Source: Crocodylus rhombifer (taxonomy: Eukaryota; Chordata; Crocodylia; Crocodylidae). Taken from it: 64,000 nucleotides of DNA. Of this stretch, positions 11,042 through 22,192 are shown one piece after another. Position numbers and translations under genes: made by a program. The notes beneath the pieces are model-generated. The model searched no databases and was not told the origin of the DNA. It saw only the letters and a program-made list of their open reading frames with translations. Every line of letters starts with the position of its first letter. The first letter of the stretch is position 1. The DNA is taken from contig JAVSML010000031.1 of the NCBI GenBank assembly GCA_038503035.1, forward strand, positions 685,044-749,043, given 5' to 3'.

Positions 11042-12271
11042 TCAAATCATACAAAACGAGAGCTAGAGGGGACCTCGGGGGTCACATCTAGTCTAACCCC
11101 CAGCTCAGAGCAGGACCAGCCCCAAATACTTCATCCCAGCCAAAGCTTTGTCTACCTGGGTTTTGGAAACCCCCAACAATGGAGCTTCCACCCCCTCTCT
11201 GGGTAACCTGTTCCAGTGTTTTACTACCTTCCTTGTGAGAAATTTCATCCTAGTATCTGATCTAAACTTCCATTTCTGCAACTTGAGCCCATTGCTCCTT
11301 GCTCTGTCATCTGCCCCCACTGAGAACAGTCCAGCTCCATCCTCTTTTGAACCCCACTTCAGGTCGTTAAAGACTGCTTTTAAGCCTCCTCTGTCTTCTT
11401 CTCTAGACTAAATAAGCCCAGTTCCCTCAGCCTCTCCTCACAAGTCATTTCCCCCAGCCTCTTCACCATTTCTGTTGTCCTCCACTGGACTCTCTAATTT
11501 GTCCACATTGTTTTTTTAGTGGGGGGCCCAGTAGTCCAGATGTGTCCTCACCAATGCTGAATAGAGGGGAATAATTACTTCCCTTTACCTAGTGGCAACC
11601 CTCCTACCAATGCAGCCCAGGATGCCATTAGCGTTCTTGGCACCAAAGGCGCACTGCTGGCTCCTGTTCAGCTTCTTGTCCACTGTCACCTCCAGGTCCT
11701 TGTCTGCAGAGCTGCTGCCCAGCCCGTCCCCCCAGCCTGTCCCGGTGCAGGGGATTGTTCCTCCTAAGTGCAGGACTCTGCACTTGTCCTTGTTGAACCT
11801 CATGAGATCTCCTGTGGCACAATCCTCTAATTTGTCTAGGTCTCTTTGAATCCTAGCCCTACCTCCAGCATATCTACTACTCCCCTCAGCTTGGTGTCAT
11901 GTGCACACTTGCCGAGAATGCGCTGCATCCCATCTTCCAGATCATTGATGAAGACGAACAAAACCGGCCCAAGGACCAACCCCTGGGGCATTCTACTTGA
12001 TACCAACTGCCAGCTAGACATCGAGCCATTGATTAGTATTCTCTGAGCCCAATGCGACAGCCAATTTTCTGTCCACCTTACAATCCATTCATCCAGCCTG
12101 TACCTCCTTAGCTTGCTTGTGAGAACATCATGAGTGTATCAAAAGCCTTGCTAAAATCAAGCTACACTACATCCACCAGTCTCCCCGCACCCACGCAGCC
12201 AATCATCTCATTGTAGAAGTCAATCAGGTTGATCAGGCGTGACTTGCCCCTGGTGAATCCACGCTGACTGT

Positions 12272-13085
12272 TAGGGGTGTATGAAATGGGCCATATTCAG
12301 TTCAGATTTGGATTTGGCCTGAATTGTGGACAGTGATTGGATTAGTTGATTCAGATCAGTGTCCGTGATTTGATTCAGCTGAATCTAAAGATTCGATGCT
12401 GATTCATAAAAACAGTGATTCAGCCCTAGACACAACTTTTATATGTTTTTTCTATGTACCTTGAGGTACCAGGCGTGCTTGTGAATGGTGTGATGCTGGG
12501 GTGGGTGGAGCATCGTGCGAGGCAGGTGGGGGACGGGGGGGCGTGTGCTTGGCAGTGAACTTGGAAGTGGACCAGAAGTACTCCCAGTCCACTTCCAGGT
12601 CCACCACCAAGTGTGCTGGGCCCCTCCCCCCATGCTCCTCTGGCTCAGGAATCAGCCATGGGGTACCCTAGGTGCCACCCCCCAGGCCAAGGAGGCACCA
12701 GTCACTGAGCCAGGGGGGTGCAGGGGGCTCCCCTGCGCACTCCCTGGCAGACCCAGAAATGGAACAAAAGTGCTTCTGATCCACTTCTGGGTCTGCTGCC
12801 GAGCATGATGAGGACCCCCCCCCCCATGCTCCTGTGGAACGCTCCATCTGCCCCAGCATCTCAGTGTCTACAAGCCACCTGCTACCTTGAGTTATGTAGA
12901 AAAAAAATTTAAAGCTGTGTCTATATCCGAACTGCTGAATCTCTCCGAATCGATTCAGAGGGTTCTGATTCAATTCAGAGAGATTAAAGGGTCTTCCAAT
13001 TCAATTCAGATTTGGAGATTTGGCCACTAAGTCGGGCCAAATGTCCGCCAAATCAAATCAGGGATTGAAGCTTCGTGCAGCCCTA
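12272..13085. mobile_element. hAT MITE (TAGGG family), 814 bp, inside CR1
   Basis: The left end is TAGGGGTGTATGAA; the reverse complement of the right end is TAGGGCTGCACGAAGC, matching the ends at 35608, 39150 and 54235. The flanking 8-mers are CTGACTGT (12264-12271) and CTGCCTGT (13086-13093), 7/8 identical. The subterminal regions contain iterated GATTCAG/GATTCGG-like motifs (for example at 12940-12985). The GC-rich core has no transposase. The CR1 sequence on both sides joins cleanly when the element is removed. Confidence 0.88.
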
Positions 13086-13279
13086 CTGCCTGTTCCTAAT
13101 CATGCTTTTTTTCCCCTCCAAGTGCTTACAGATGGATCCCATGAGGATCAGCTTCATGATTTTTTTTCCAGGGACTGAGGTGAGGTGAGGCTGACTGGTC
13201 TGTAGTTCCCTGGATCCTCCTTCTTCCCTTTCTTAAATATGGGCACTGTTTGCCCTTTTCCAATCATCCGGGACCTCTC

Positions 13280-14107
13280 CTAATCTCCACAGGTTTTTAA
13301 AGGTGATGGCAATGGCTCTGCAATCACATCAGCCATCTCCCTCAGCACCTTCAGGTGCATCTTATCTGGCCCCAGGGACTTGTATACATCCAGCTTTTCT
13401 AAGTAGTCCCTAACCTGTTCCTTAACTACTGAGGGCTGCTTGCCTCCTCTCCAAACTGTGCTGCCCAGTACAGTCATCTTGGAGCTGCCCTTGCCTGTGA
13501 AGACTGAGGCAAAAAAGGCACTGAGCACTTCAGCCTTTTCTACATCCTCTGTCACTACGTTTCCTCCCCCATTCAGGAAGGGACTCACACTTTCCCTGGT
13601 CCTCCTCTTGCTACCAGCATACTTGTGGAAACCCTTCTTGTTACCCTTCACATCCCTTTCTAGCTGCAACTCGAATTGTGCTTTGGCCTTCCAAACTTCT
13701 TCTCTGCATGCCCAAACACTGTTTGTATAGTCTTCCCTAGTTATTTCTGCAAGTCCCCACTTTTTATAAGCTTCCATTTTGTGGCTTAGTTTACTGAAGA
13801 GTTCCCTGCTAAGCCAAGCTGGTCTTCTGCCATACTTGCTAGTCTTCCTGCACGTCAGGATGGTTCGTTCCTGCACTCTCAGTAAGACTTTTTTAAAGTA
13901 CAGCCAGCAATCCTGGACTCCTTTCCCTCTCAGTCTGGCTTTCCAGGGAATCCTGCCCATGAGTTCCCTGAGTGAGTCGAAATCTGCTTTTCTGAAGTCC
14001 AGGGTCCTTACTCTGCTGTTCTCCATCCTTCCTTTCCTCTGGTTCCTGGACTCAATCATCTTCTCGTCACTGCTGCCCAGGTTGCCATCCACTACTACAT
14101 ATCCCAA
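13280..14107 (-). pseudogene. CR1 pol fragment between endonuclease and reverse transcriptase
   Basis: A 275-codon frame starting just after the endonuclease. It includes SRVRTLDFRKADFDSLRELM (near residue 30), a basic region SKYGRRPAWLSRELFSKLSH (near 89-108), VKGNKKGFHKYAGSKRRTRE near 153-172, and FFASVFTGKG before the first RT motifs ([20 protein letters not shown]). The order matches the linker and finger entry of CR1 ORF2. The upstream endonuclease codons are in another frame and the downstream RT is broken and interrupted by the MITE, so no functional enzyme is made. The parallel copy at 48050-48867 shares nearly every block. Confidence 0.85.
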
Positions 14108-14215
14108 CCAATTCTCCCGTTTGTGAGCACCAGGTCAAGAAGAGCATGGCCCCTAGTTGACTGCTTCAGCACTAGCACCAGGAAGTTGTCTCCAGCACTG
14201 GATTGCCTGTGTGCT

Positions 14216-15048
14216 CATAGATTTCATAGATTTCATAGACATTAGGGCTGGAAGGGACCTCGGGAGATCATCGAGTCCAGCCCCCCACCCAAAGGGCAGG
14301 AAGTCAGCTGGGGTCATAGGATCCCAGCAAGATAAGCATCCAATTTACTCTTGAAGGTGTTCAATGTAGGCGCTTGAACCACCTCCGCTGGCAGGCTGTT
14401 CCAGACCTTGGGGGCTTGGACAGGAAAGAAATTCTTCCTTATGTCCAGCCTGAAACGGTCTTGCAGGAGTTTGTGACTGTTCAACCTCGTCATCCCATGG
14501 GGCGCTCTGGTGAACAGACGTTCCCCCAGATCCTGGTGGTCACCCCTGAGAAACTTATAGGTGGCCATCAGATCACCCCTGAGCCTGTGCTTTTCCAGGC
14601 TAAAAAGTCCCATGGCTCTCAGCCTGTCATCGTAAGATCTGTTTTCCTGACCTCTGATCATGCGCGTGGCTCTCCTCTGGACTCTCTCAAGCTTCTCCAC
14701 ATCCCTTTTGAATTGTGGAGCCCAAAACTGGACTCAGTACTCCAGCTGCGGCCTCACTAAGGCCGAGTACAAGGGGAGAATGACGTCCCGGGATTTGCTC
14801 GAGAAGCATCTATGGATGCACGCCAGCATTTTGGTCGCTTTACTAGCCGCAGCATCGCATTGGAGGCTCATGTTCATCTTGTGGTCAATGATGACCCCCA
14901 AGTCTTTTTCTTCTGTAGTGCTAACCAACTTAGCACTGCCGAGCCTATAAGGGTGCTGCAGGTTTTTCCTCCCAAGGTGGAGAACCTTACATTTTTTCGG
15001 TGCTAAACACCATGATGTTCTCGTCTGCCCATTTGCTGAGCTTGTACA
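14216..15048 (-). mobile_element. CR1 LINE (subfamily A), 5'-truncated, nested in CR1-B
   Basis: Closely similar to the copy at 3507-4555, but broken earlier, after the codons for KLSKWADEN (near 15040). The direct repeat GTGTGCT flanks it at 14209-14215 and 15049-15055, which I read as the target-site duplication. Open pieces remain at 14314-14700 and 14734-14928. The element splits the endonuclease part of the older CR1-B. Confidence 0.88.
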
Positions 15049-15703
15049 GTGTGCTACTGTATCGCCCTCCCAGCAGATGCCAGAGTGACTGAAGTCCCCA
15101 TGAGAATGAGGGCCTCTGATCAGGAAACTTCCACTCGTTGTTTGAGGAAAGCATCATCTACCACATACTCCTGGTCTGGTGGTCTATAGCAGACCCCCAC
15201 CATGACATCACCTTTATTTCTCTTCCCTCTGACTCTAACTGAGAGGCTCTCAACAGACCTGTCTCAAGTTTCATACTGGAGCTCTGAGCAATCATATGGC
15301 TCTTTTACATAAAGTGCAACTCCTCCTCCTCTTCCTCCCTGCCTGTCCTTCCTGCATAGTCTGTACTTGTCCACTATAGTGCTCCAGTCATGCAAGCTCC
15401 AATCGAATCTCTGTTATTCCAATCATGTCATAGTGCCATTACTGTGTGAGGACTCTCAATTCTTCCTGCTTGTTTCCCAGGCTCTGTGCATTTGTGTACA
15501 TACACCTGAGGTCACTAGTTGATTGCCCTGATTTCTCAGGAAGTATGAGATCACCTCCCGTGTTGCCCTCCCTCCAGGGCTCCCACTTACATCAGGGTTT
15601 TGGGCTTTATCCTCTGGCAAGCCTACTTGAAAGACCTCCTCACTAGGTTCACACACCTGTCTGTGAAGGTGCTCTTCCCTTTCTTCCGCAGGTGAATTCC
15701 ATC

Positions 15704-15711
15704 AAAAAAAA
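15704..15711 (-). terminator. Poly-T tract downstream of tRNA-like gene (Pol III terminator-like)
   Basis: Eight A on the + strand, hence TTTTTTTT on the minus strand, ten bases beyond the 3' end of the tRNA-like sequence. Four or more T normally stop RNA polymerase III. Its position fits a once-functional tRNA gene rather than a SINE head. Confidence 0.5.
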
Positions 15712-15720
15712 GTATCTGCT

Positions 15721-15793
15721 TGACCTAGGTGGGACTTGAACCCACAATCCTCACCTCTGGAGGCTGATGCCTTATCCATTAGGCCACTGGGCC
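15721..15793 (-). tRNA. tRNA-Arg-like gene, probably decayed (anticodon loop CTCCAGA)
   Basis: On the minus strand it reads GGCCCAG, TG, then the D arm GCC-TAATGGATAA-GGC, an anticodon arm TCAGC-CTCCAGA-GGTGA, variable GGATT and T arm GTGGG-TTCAAGT-CCCAC, ending CTAGGTC plus A. The A and B boxes (TGGCCTAATGG and GGTTCAAGTCC) are intact. The body matches the vertebrate tRNA-Arg(CCG) type. The anticodon position is CCA here, the T loop is TTCAA rather than TTCGA, the acceptor stem has a mismatch, and the anticodon stem has a G-G opposition. CCG to CCA and TCGA to TCAA are the CpG-decay changes expected of an unselected copy. It may be a pseudogene; a charged tRNA with a Trp-type anticodon is unlikely. 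Confidence 0.75.
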
Positions 15794-16000
15794 TGGTATA
15801 CTATGTACCCTTTCTTACCACTGCTCTTTTTACTGGAAGCTTCTCCTTGTCCTTTTTCACAAATGGCCTGATCCCATGCCCCCTGAAATTGCTGATGGGC
15901 TTCCCATTATCTTTAGCAGGTTTTGGATCCTTAAGCAGAGAGAGGCAGTTATCTATTTTAGTGTGAAGTCAGGCAGAAGGCAGGGTAGTGTTGCACCTTA

Positions 16001-16459
16001 GAGCCTTGTTACACGGTAAGTTTAGGCAGCTTCTGGAACTCTCAACCCCTGGATTAGCTGCACTTTAACACCTTTTAAGTGGTTTAAAGCACTGATTATT
16101 TGGCTTAAAGTTAAACCAATCCAGGGGAGGATTGTCTCCAAACCACCTACTTTTGCTCCTGTTCCATTACGGTGTGGCCACTTCCCACTTCACACAGCTA
16201 TTCCACCCATGTTGAAGTCCTCCAGTATCCCAGGATGCAGTGGCCCCTTCTGGCTCAGAGTGAGTGGGATGCCAGGGCCCCACTGCCCCTCTGGCCTCCT
16301 GCTCCTAGGCCTGCCCCTGCTCACTGAGCCTCTAATAGCAAGTCAGAGCTGTGCAGGTGAAGGGCAGTCAGAGTAGGCGTTTTGCCATAAGGTGTGACTG
16401 CTCCACTAAGCTGATTAACATTCATGCAGCGGCTTTCAACATAAGGTGTAACAAGGCCT
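16001..16459. mobile_element. MITE-like element with terminal inverted repeats
   Basis: The left end GAGCCTTGTTACACGGTAAG and the reverse complement of the right end (AGGCCTTGTTACACCTTAT) form a terminal inverted repeat of about 16 bases. The interior is non-coding, with 'atcccaggatgcagtggccc'. No convincing target duplication was found, so the superfamily is unassigned. The preceding 40 bases ('gaagtcaggcagaaggcagg') resemble the separate repeat seen at 45770 and 47855. Confidence 0.6.
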
Positions 16460-17099
16460 GTACAGACTACATCAATCAAGGATGCATACGCTTTCATAAG
16501 TACACTTCTTTATCAACCCATTTGAGACCTTCAAACTTCTCTTCTTATTCTAGCGAATAAATCTGATGATACTGATCTACATGTTGGATTTCTGCTCTGG
16601 GGAAAGAGGGTAGTGATGAGACATATCAGATCCTTCCCCTGACTGTAGCTAATTAGATTCAGAATTGGTGCTAGAGAAGGAAGGCCAAAGCTCTTAGTAA
16701 TTCGCTGATCATCCTGCCCGGCAGAGAAGGAAACTTTGAAACACTCACTGGTTGTAGCAATCCAAAGCACTTTGCACTCTGTCTTTGTTCTTGGGGAACT
16801 TGTGAGACATTGAGTACCCCGTTTGGAAATGCATACTCGTTTGGAAAGTGGAAAGCTGAAGTGCTTTCACTGGCAGGAAGGTTTGATGCTTTTCTATGAT
16901 ATAGCAGTTCCTGAGAGCAAGGTCCAAGAATGTATCTCCTCCATATTGTCTTTTATGAAACATCCTTTTTTCAAATTTATTTTTTTGCCTATATATTTTT
17001 TGGGAGGAAATACTTATTAAGTTGAACACATGAATACTTGATTAAATTATTCCACAAATTCCATGCTGCAGGTTACATCTTTCTACGCTCCCTGCTTTT

Positions 17100-17968
17100 G
17101 CTACTTACTGTTTTGCGTTGCCCAGCCAGGGCAGGGTGGGCTTGGGACGGATCCGCGGCTCATCCAGGGGGTGTGCAGCAGGGGAGGGGCAGTTCCCGCT
17201 GGTGCACACCGCTCATTCCGGAGCCGCTCATCCAGCAACTCATCCAGTGCTCACCTGCTCATGCAGCAGCTTCCACCACTGCACCGGAGGGCATGGGGGG
17301 CATGTACCCTGTGTCTGTGTGGGGCAGGGCAGGCTGGGGCTAGGGCTGCACCAAGCTCTTCCTGGTGGGGTGGGGCTGCTCTCAAAGTGGACGGTTGTGG
17401 TGCTGGGAGGTGGGGATGGGGGGGGCTATGGCAATTTTTTGGGGTGGCTTCAGCCCCTGCCCCACAGAGATCTGGTCACATGCCCTCCCTCCCATGTCCT
17501 CCTGGAGCAGCGGTGGGAGCCAGTGCATGAGCAGGCAAGCACTGAATGAGCCTCCGGATGAGTGGCTCCCGGATGAGTAGGGTGCAGCGGCAGGAGCTCG
17601 CCCCCCACATACCCCCCAGATGAGCCGTGGCTCTGTCCTGTGCCCAACCTGCCCCGGCTGTGCTGTGCTTGCCCCAGCCCCTGCCCAGCCCAGTCCCACT
17701 CTTTCCTCACCGTGGGGGCCTTGATCTGCCCCCCCACCCCTCCTTTCCCTTTCCCCTCCCCTTCCATCACAACACACTTACTAACTGGAGGCGTCTCTCC
17801 AAGCTGCCGGGCTATGCTCCTCGCTACCTGTGCCACGCTGCGGCTGCGCACATGCACAGGCCATTTATCAGCCAAATTATTGGCCTGATACAGCCAATTT
17901 CCGTTACAGACAATTTTCTTTATATCGGTGCCGATCTGATATCAGACTGATGTTTTGGTGCACCTCTA
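17100..17968. mobile_element. GC-rich block ending in a hAT-like terminus
   Basis: The right end, read inward on the minus strand, starts TAGAGGTGCACCAAAACATC and continues with 'gatatcagatcggcaccgat'. This resembles the TAGAGGTGCACCGATA-type ends of a hAT family. The interior is GC-rich and contains overlapping long open frames on both strands, which reflect low stop-codon density, not coding. The left terminus is not recognisable, so the boundary at 17100 is approximate. Confidence 0.45.
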
Positions 17969-18835
17969 ATTTCTAAGGTGTTTCCCTTGCTGACCTTTCC
18001 ACTGCAACATCTTTGCTGCATTTTGGGGCGCCATAGTTTTAAGCATTGCTTCAGCCTCTTGAAAGGGAGATCTCCTATAAAGTAAAAGCCCAGGCACCTG
18101 GGTACGATACTCATCTTTGAAGCACCATAGTATACAAATGATAGTAAGTTTCTCTGACCTACCTTCTTTTCATTGTCAGAAAATCCTCAGATAAAGCAAG
18201 CAACTATTGTTGGCAATGATCTGCAGTTCATTTTGATTATGTTCAGTGGGGCAAACTGTCACTGCATGCATCTGAACCTCATTGTGCTCACTTACCATCA
18301 CCAGCAATGGAGTTACCGGAGGGATGGATTTTACCTCATGTGAGATAATCGCCATGCTGCTACAAACGTAGGGAAAAAGAAAAACAACAGTGCTTTACTT
18401 TCAACATGGTGCACCCCCGCACTGAGCTCAGCACATGTGCAGAAGAGGTACTGTGTTAATTTGAGCTGGCTCGCCCAACATCTGTATAGATCGGGTGCTG
18501 CAGCAAAGCCTTTTGATGCTTTTATCTAAGAGCTGATTGAAAGCCCCACTGAAGCACCCAATCTGTGCAGAGATAGGGGATCTGGGTCAAATTAGTGCTC
18601 TTCCTCTTCCAGTAAAATGCTGTATTTTTTGGTGGGGAGAGGTGTGGGGGGGTTCACAACTGCAAGTGGCTAATGTGCTCAAATGCAGCTAGTAATGCAG
18701 ATTTGAATGCACAGATCCTACAAGTTCCTTTCAATTGGAGCTGGTTAAGATACTGTTGGTGAGGGCAGCAGATTGAAAGACTAAGCGAAGTTTTCTCTGG
18801 TGCAGAAGCCCTTATGTAGAGTTTAGATTGTGGTT
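17969..18835. other. Unique intronic DNA, nothing recognised
   Basis: No domain, splice-bounded exon or repeat termini seen. Confidence 0.45.
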
Positions 18836-18945
18836 TGGATGTATGGGATGGCTGGATAGGAACAATCCTGTCTCACACAGGGGGTTGGGCTAGATGTGAC
18901 CTCTGCAGGTCCCTTCCAGCCCCACTTCTCTATGACTGTATGGCT
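18836..18945 (+). mobile_element. CR1 3' tail
   Basis: 'acaatcctgtctcacacagg', 'gttgggctagatgtgacctc', 'gcaggtcccttccagcccca' and 'ctctatgactgtatgg' are the canonical CR1 3' end. Only about 110 bases remain. Confidence 0.8.
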
Positions 18946-19849
18946 CAGTATTACAGGAGCCAGTGATTTACACCAGGGTTTCACTTAGCCCCAAGGGAGG
19001 AAACATTGTTTTCCCCACATAATGTCATGCTTTGTTAATACACCTGCAGCAGTGGCTATTTCTCTCCCATAAAAGCAATATCAGGGCTGCAGCCTCAGTC
19101 ACTCCCTCAGTTATACTGTTGCTATAATTAAGCAACATGTTCAAATTGAACCTCTTTTCCTTGCCTTGCTCAGCCTACCCCTTCCCCAAAGATTGTCACA
19201 CGCTTTGGAAACACAACAGTTTTTCCCTTGGAAACAATTTACCACCACCAGGATGGAGTGTGATCTCACATTACTTAAACTCCGTTAGTTTTACAAAATA
19301 TTCAGCAGAACTCATCCTAGTTATGAATATTGCCATACATAATTAAAACTCGACTGCACTTGACAAGCAACTCAACGCAGTGTGTTTGGTGATATATTAC
19401 CCTCGCCTTTGTATGTTGTCCTTTTCTTTTCTTTTTTTCCTTTCCCTCGGCTTTTGTTTCTTTCATTTCTTCACTTTACTTAGTAATTTGCCATATTCAG
19501 TCATTCACAATGGGTCTCCCAGGCTTTATTACAAATTAATGTGATTCTACGCATTATATAATTAAGTGCTATTCTACTTACAATTGCATAGTGAACTGAA
19601 AGAAGAAAGAAAAAAACCATGGAGGCAGTTGACACTGTTTATAAATTCAGCACTGGGGACAGCCTGGCAGTCTAAGCATCAGGTTGGAAATACTCTGATT
19701 CCTCATTAGAAGGAGGCGAGAAGAAGATGAGGAGGGCAGGGTGTCTCAGTGGAGATTTTCTTATCTGATGACGGAGTTGCAATTATTATCCATGAGGGGA
19801 GTCTGAGGAAGGAGATACTGCTGTGTCATCCAATGAGTTCCCAAACATA
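18946..19849. other. AT-rich intronic DNA, nothing recognised
   Basis: Includes a T/C-rich tract at 19430-19470 and an AT-rich block at 19520-19620 without repeat signature. No exon was identified. Confidence 0.45.
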
Positions 19850-19857
19850 TTCGGGAG

Positions 19858-19951
19858 CAGCGTTCCCCCAAAGCTGTGTGGCGTGCACAGCCGCGCAGGA
19901 TCACCTGGCAGCGCGGCATGAACACACCCACGCAACTTAGAGGGACCACTG
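19858..19951. mobile_element. Short hAT MITE, 94 bp
   Basis: The left end is CAGCGTTCCCCCAAAGC; the reverse complement of the right end is CAGTGGTCCCTCTAAG. The flanking 8-mers TTCGGGAG (19850-19857) and TTCTGCAG (19952-19959) match at 6/8. These ends fit the YARNG start of hAT elements. The core is non-coding and GC-rich. Confidence 0.65.
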
Positions 19952-20584
19952 TTCTGCAGTATACGTATGCGATTCCCCACTCCCTGACACAACAAAATGT
20001 ACAGGAGGGTCCCTCCAGGAGCATATAAATGTCCTGGGGTTTCCAAAGCCCCAGGTTGCTGGCATGGTGCTCATGCACTACTGCACCTGCTCTCATACAA
20101 CTCTGGCCCATGCAGGAAAGTTGATGCTGCCAAACCTGGTTACCATGCATGGATCAAGTCAAGCAAGTCCACTCTGCTCGGAGTCGACATCATTAACTAT
20201 TTAGTAACAGTTTGCACAACAGCAAGGGTTTGCCCTTGTTCCATTGCTGTTCCAGTTGTTCTCGTCTCTCCGAGCGTCCGCTCCCTCTCTCTCCGTATCG
20301 CAGTCATGCGGTATTATGCAGGTGTAATGGCATTGCCACAACCAAGCCTGTATTTAGTTTTTCCTGCACTCTCTTTGTTTTAGATGAAAAACACACTATA
20401 TCTTCCGGCACAAAACTTCTGTATAATGCTTAATTTTATTTTTGAGGAGTTTCACAGAAGTTAGCTGAGTAGTTTCTAGATCCCAATCAATTAAAAATGG
20501 CCATCTCCTCTGGAGTTTATATTATGAATTTCAAAGTGAGCTAGACTCCTCTCACATATTTAAAAAGGTACAAAAACAAACAGT

Positions 20585-21686
20585 ATGGGACAATTTCAGT
20601 TCATTTCAGTATGGTATGCCTTCCTGGACTTCCGGAAGGCATTCAACGCTGTCTCTCACCCCATTCTCATTAAGAAACTGGGGGGCTGTGGCATCGATGC
20701 CCACACAGTCAATTGGGTCGCCAACTGGCTGGAGGGCTGCACCCAGAGGGTGGTAGTGGATGGGTCCTTCTCAACCTGGAAGGACGTGGGCAGTGGGGTC
20801 CCGCAGGGCTCGGTCCTCGGCCCCGCACTGTTCAACATCTTCATCAGTGATTTGGATGAGGGGGTTCAAAGCACCCTGTTCAAATTTGGTGATGACACTA
20901 AGATGTGGGGGGATGTTGGCACACTAGGAGGAAGCATCAGGCTTTAATCAGACCTAGACAGGCTACAACGGTGGGCGGATGAGAACAGGATGGAATTCAA
21001 CACAGACAAGTGCAAGGTGCTGCACCTGGGGAGGAACAACCGGCACCATACCTACAGGCTGGGGAACTCCCTTCTTGTCAGTACAGAGGCGGAAAAGGAT
21101 CTTGGAGTCATCATTGCCTCCAAGATGAACATGGGCCGGCAGTGTGGGGATGCGGTCAGGAAGGCCAACCGCACCTTGTCATGCATCCACAGATGCGTCT
21201 CGAGCAGGTCCAGGGAGGTGATCCTCCCCCTCTACACGGCACTGGTCAGGCCGCAGCTGTAGTACTGCGTCCAGTTCTAGGCACCGCACTTCAAGAGAGA
21301 TGTGGACAGCATGGAGAGGGTCCAGAGGAGGCCACTCGCATGGTCAGGGGACAGCAGGGCAGGCCCTATGAGGAGAGGCTACGGGACCTGAACCTGTTCA
21401 GCCTCCAAAAGAGAAGGCTGAGGGGGATCTAGTGGCCTATTATAAATTAGTCAGGGGGGACCAACAGGCATTGGGAGAATCACTATTCCCCCGAACACTG
21501 CCAGGAGTGACCAGGAATAACAGTCACAAGCTGGCAGAGGGCAGGTTTAGACTGGATATCAGGAGGTGCTACTTCACGGTCAGGGCGGCTAGGGTCTGGG
21601 ACCAACTTCCAAGAGAAGTGGTGCTGGCTCCTACCCTGGGAGTGTTTAAGAGGAGGTTGGATGAACATCTTGCTGGGGTCGTTTGA
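20585..21686 (+). pseudogene. CR1-C reverse transcriptase, broken
   Basis: Pieces in order: 20585-20947 carries the RT palm ([20 protein letters not shown]). The catalytic FADD box reads FGDD here, with '[10 protein letters not shown]' near residues 100-109. After a stop at 20945-20947 the frame resumes at 20990-21262 (DKCKVLHLGRNNRHHTYRLG). Two more stops (after RPQL and in VQF*APHF) and a frameshift precede the C-terminus at 21432-21686 (LDIRRCYFTVRAARVWDQLP). The Ala to Gly change in the active-site box and at least three stops make it inactive. Confidence 0.85.
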
Positions 21687-21775
21687 CCCCAGTACTCTTT
21701 CCTGCCATGGCAGGGGGTCGGACTAGATGATCTGCTCAGGTCCCTTCCGACCCTAGAAACTATGAAACTATGTGT
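20615..21775 (+). mobile_element. CR1 LINE (subfamily C), 5'-truncated
   Basis: The copy starts in the RT domain ([20 protein letters not shown]) and runs to the CR1 3' tail, where 'tagatgatctgctcaggtcc' is followed by 'ctagaaactatgaaacta'. Its nearest relative in the window is the minus-strand copy at 29669-31194, with which it shares NNRHHTYRLGNSLLVSTEAE. Confidence 0.9.
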
Positions 21776-22192
21776 TATCTACAAATTTTGCTAATTTAGA
21801 AAAGGACAATAAAGTTATTATGGCAGTAAGTCTTAAATGTGGAGTTATGCCATGCATAGCTGAGAACAACTATGCTTGGTTGTCCCATATTTTTTATGGA
21901 TCAGGAACAGTTGGCCCACTGCAGTTAAGCCCTCTGTAAAAGTGTTCAGAAATGCTCTTGACTAGACTGCATAATTTCATCATAAAGTTCAGGATCTTCA
22001 GCACAAACAGCTATGGCTTTGTGGAAGGCCAGGGCCTTTCAGAAATGGTAATGTTTGCTGTTCTGTGCTCTTTAATGGGCGAAATGCTTTGAAAGCCACC
22101 CGGGTCCTTTGTCAAACAGCTGCTGCTTTGCAACAGCTCCACAGAGCTCATGAATCGGAGAGAGAGTTTCAGAGAGACCAGAGTCATTCATA
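21776..22192. other. Intronic DNA between two CR1 copies
   Basis: No feature recognised in about 415 bases. Confidence 0.45.

Larger units (their letters stand above)
11042..15702 (-). mobile_element. Long CR1 LINE (subfamily B), split by two later insertions
   Basis: On the minus strand this copy runs from the endonuclease region (codons VGVCYRPPDQEYVVDDAF, around 15150-15200) through TRGHALLDLVLTN (about 14130-14170), the linker ORF at 13280-14107 and RT pieces at 11836-12021 and 11585-11803, to the pol C-terminus (11105-11320) and the 3' tail at 11042-11110. A hAT MITE sits at 12272-13085 and a second CR1 at 14216-15048; removing both restores a continuous element. Many stops and frameshifts show that it is dead. 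The 5' end is near a tRNA-like gene at 15722; the exact border is uncertain. Confidence 0.85.

Noticed and set aside
17063..17875. Overlapping open frames of 101-155 codons on both strands
   Set aside because: The GC-rich sequence has few stop codons in any frame; the peptides are low-complexity Gly/Ser/His/Pro and no frame is preferred.
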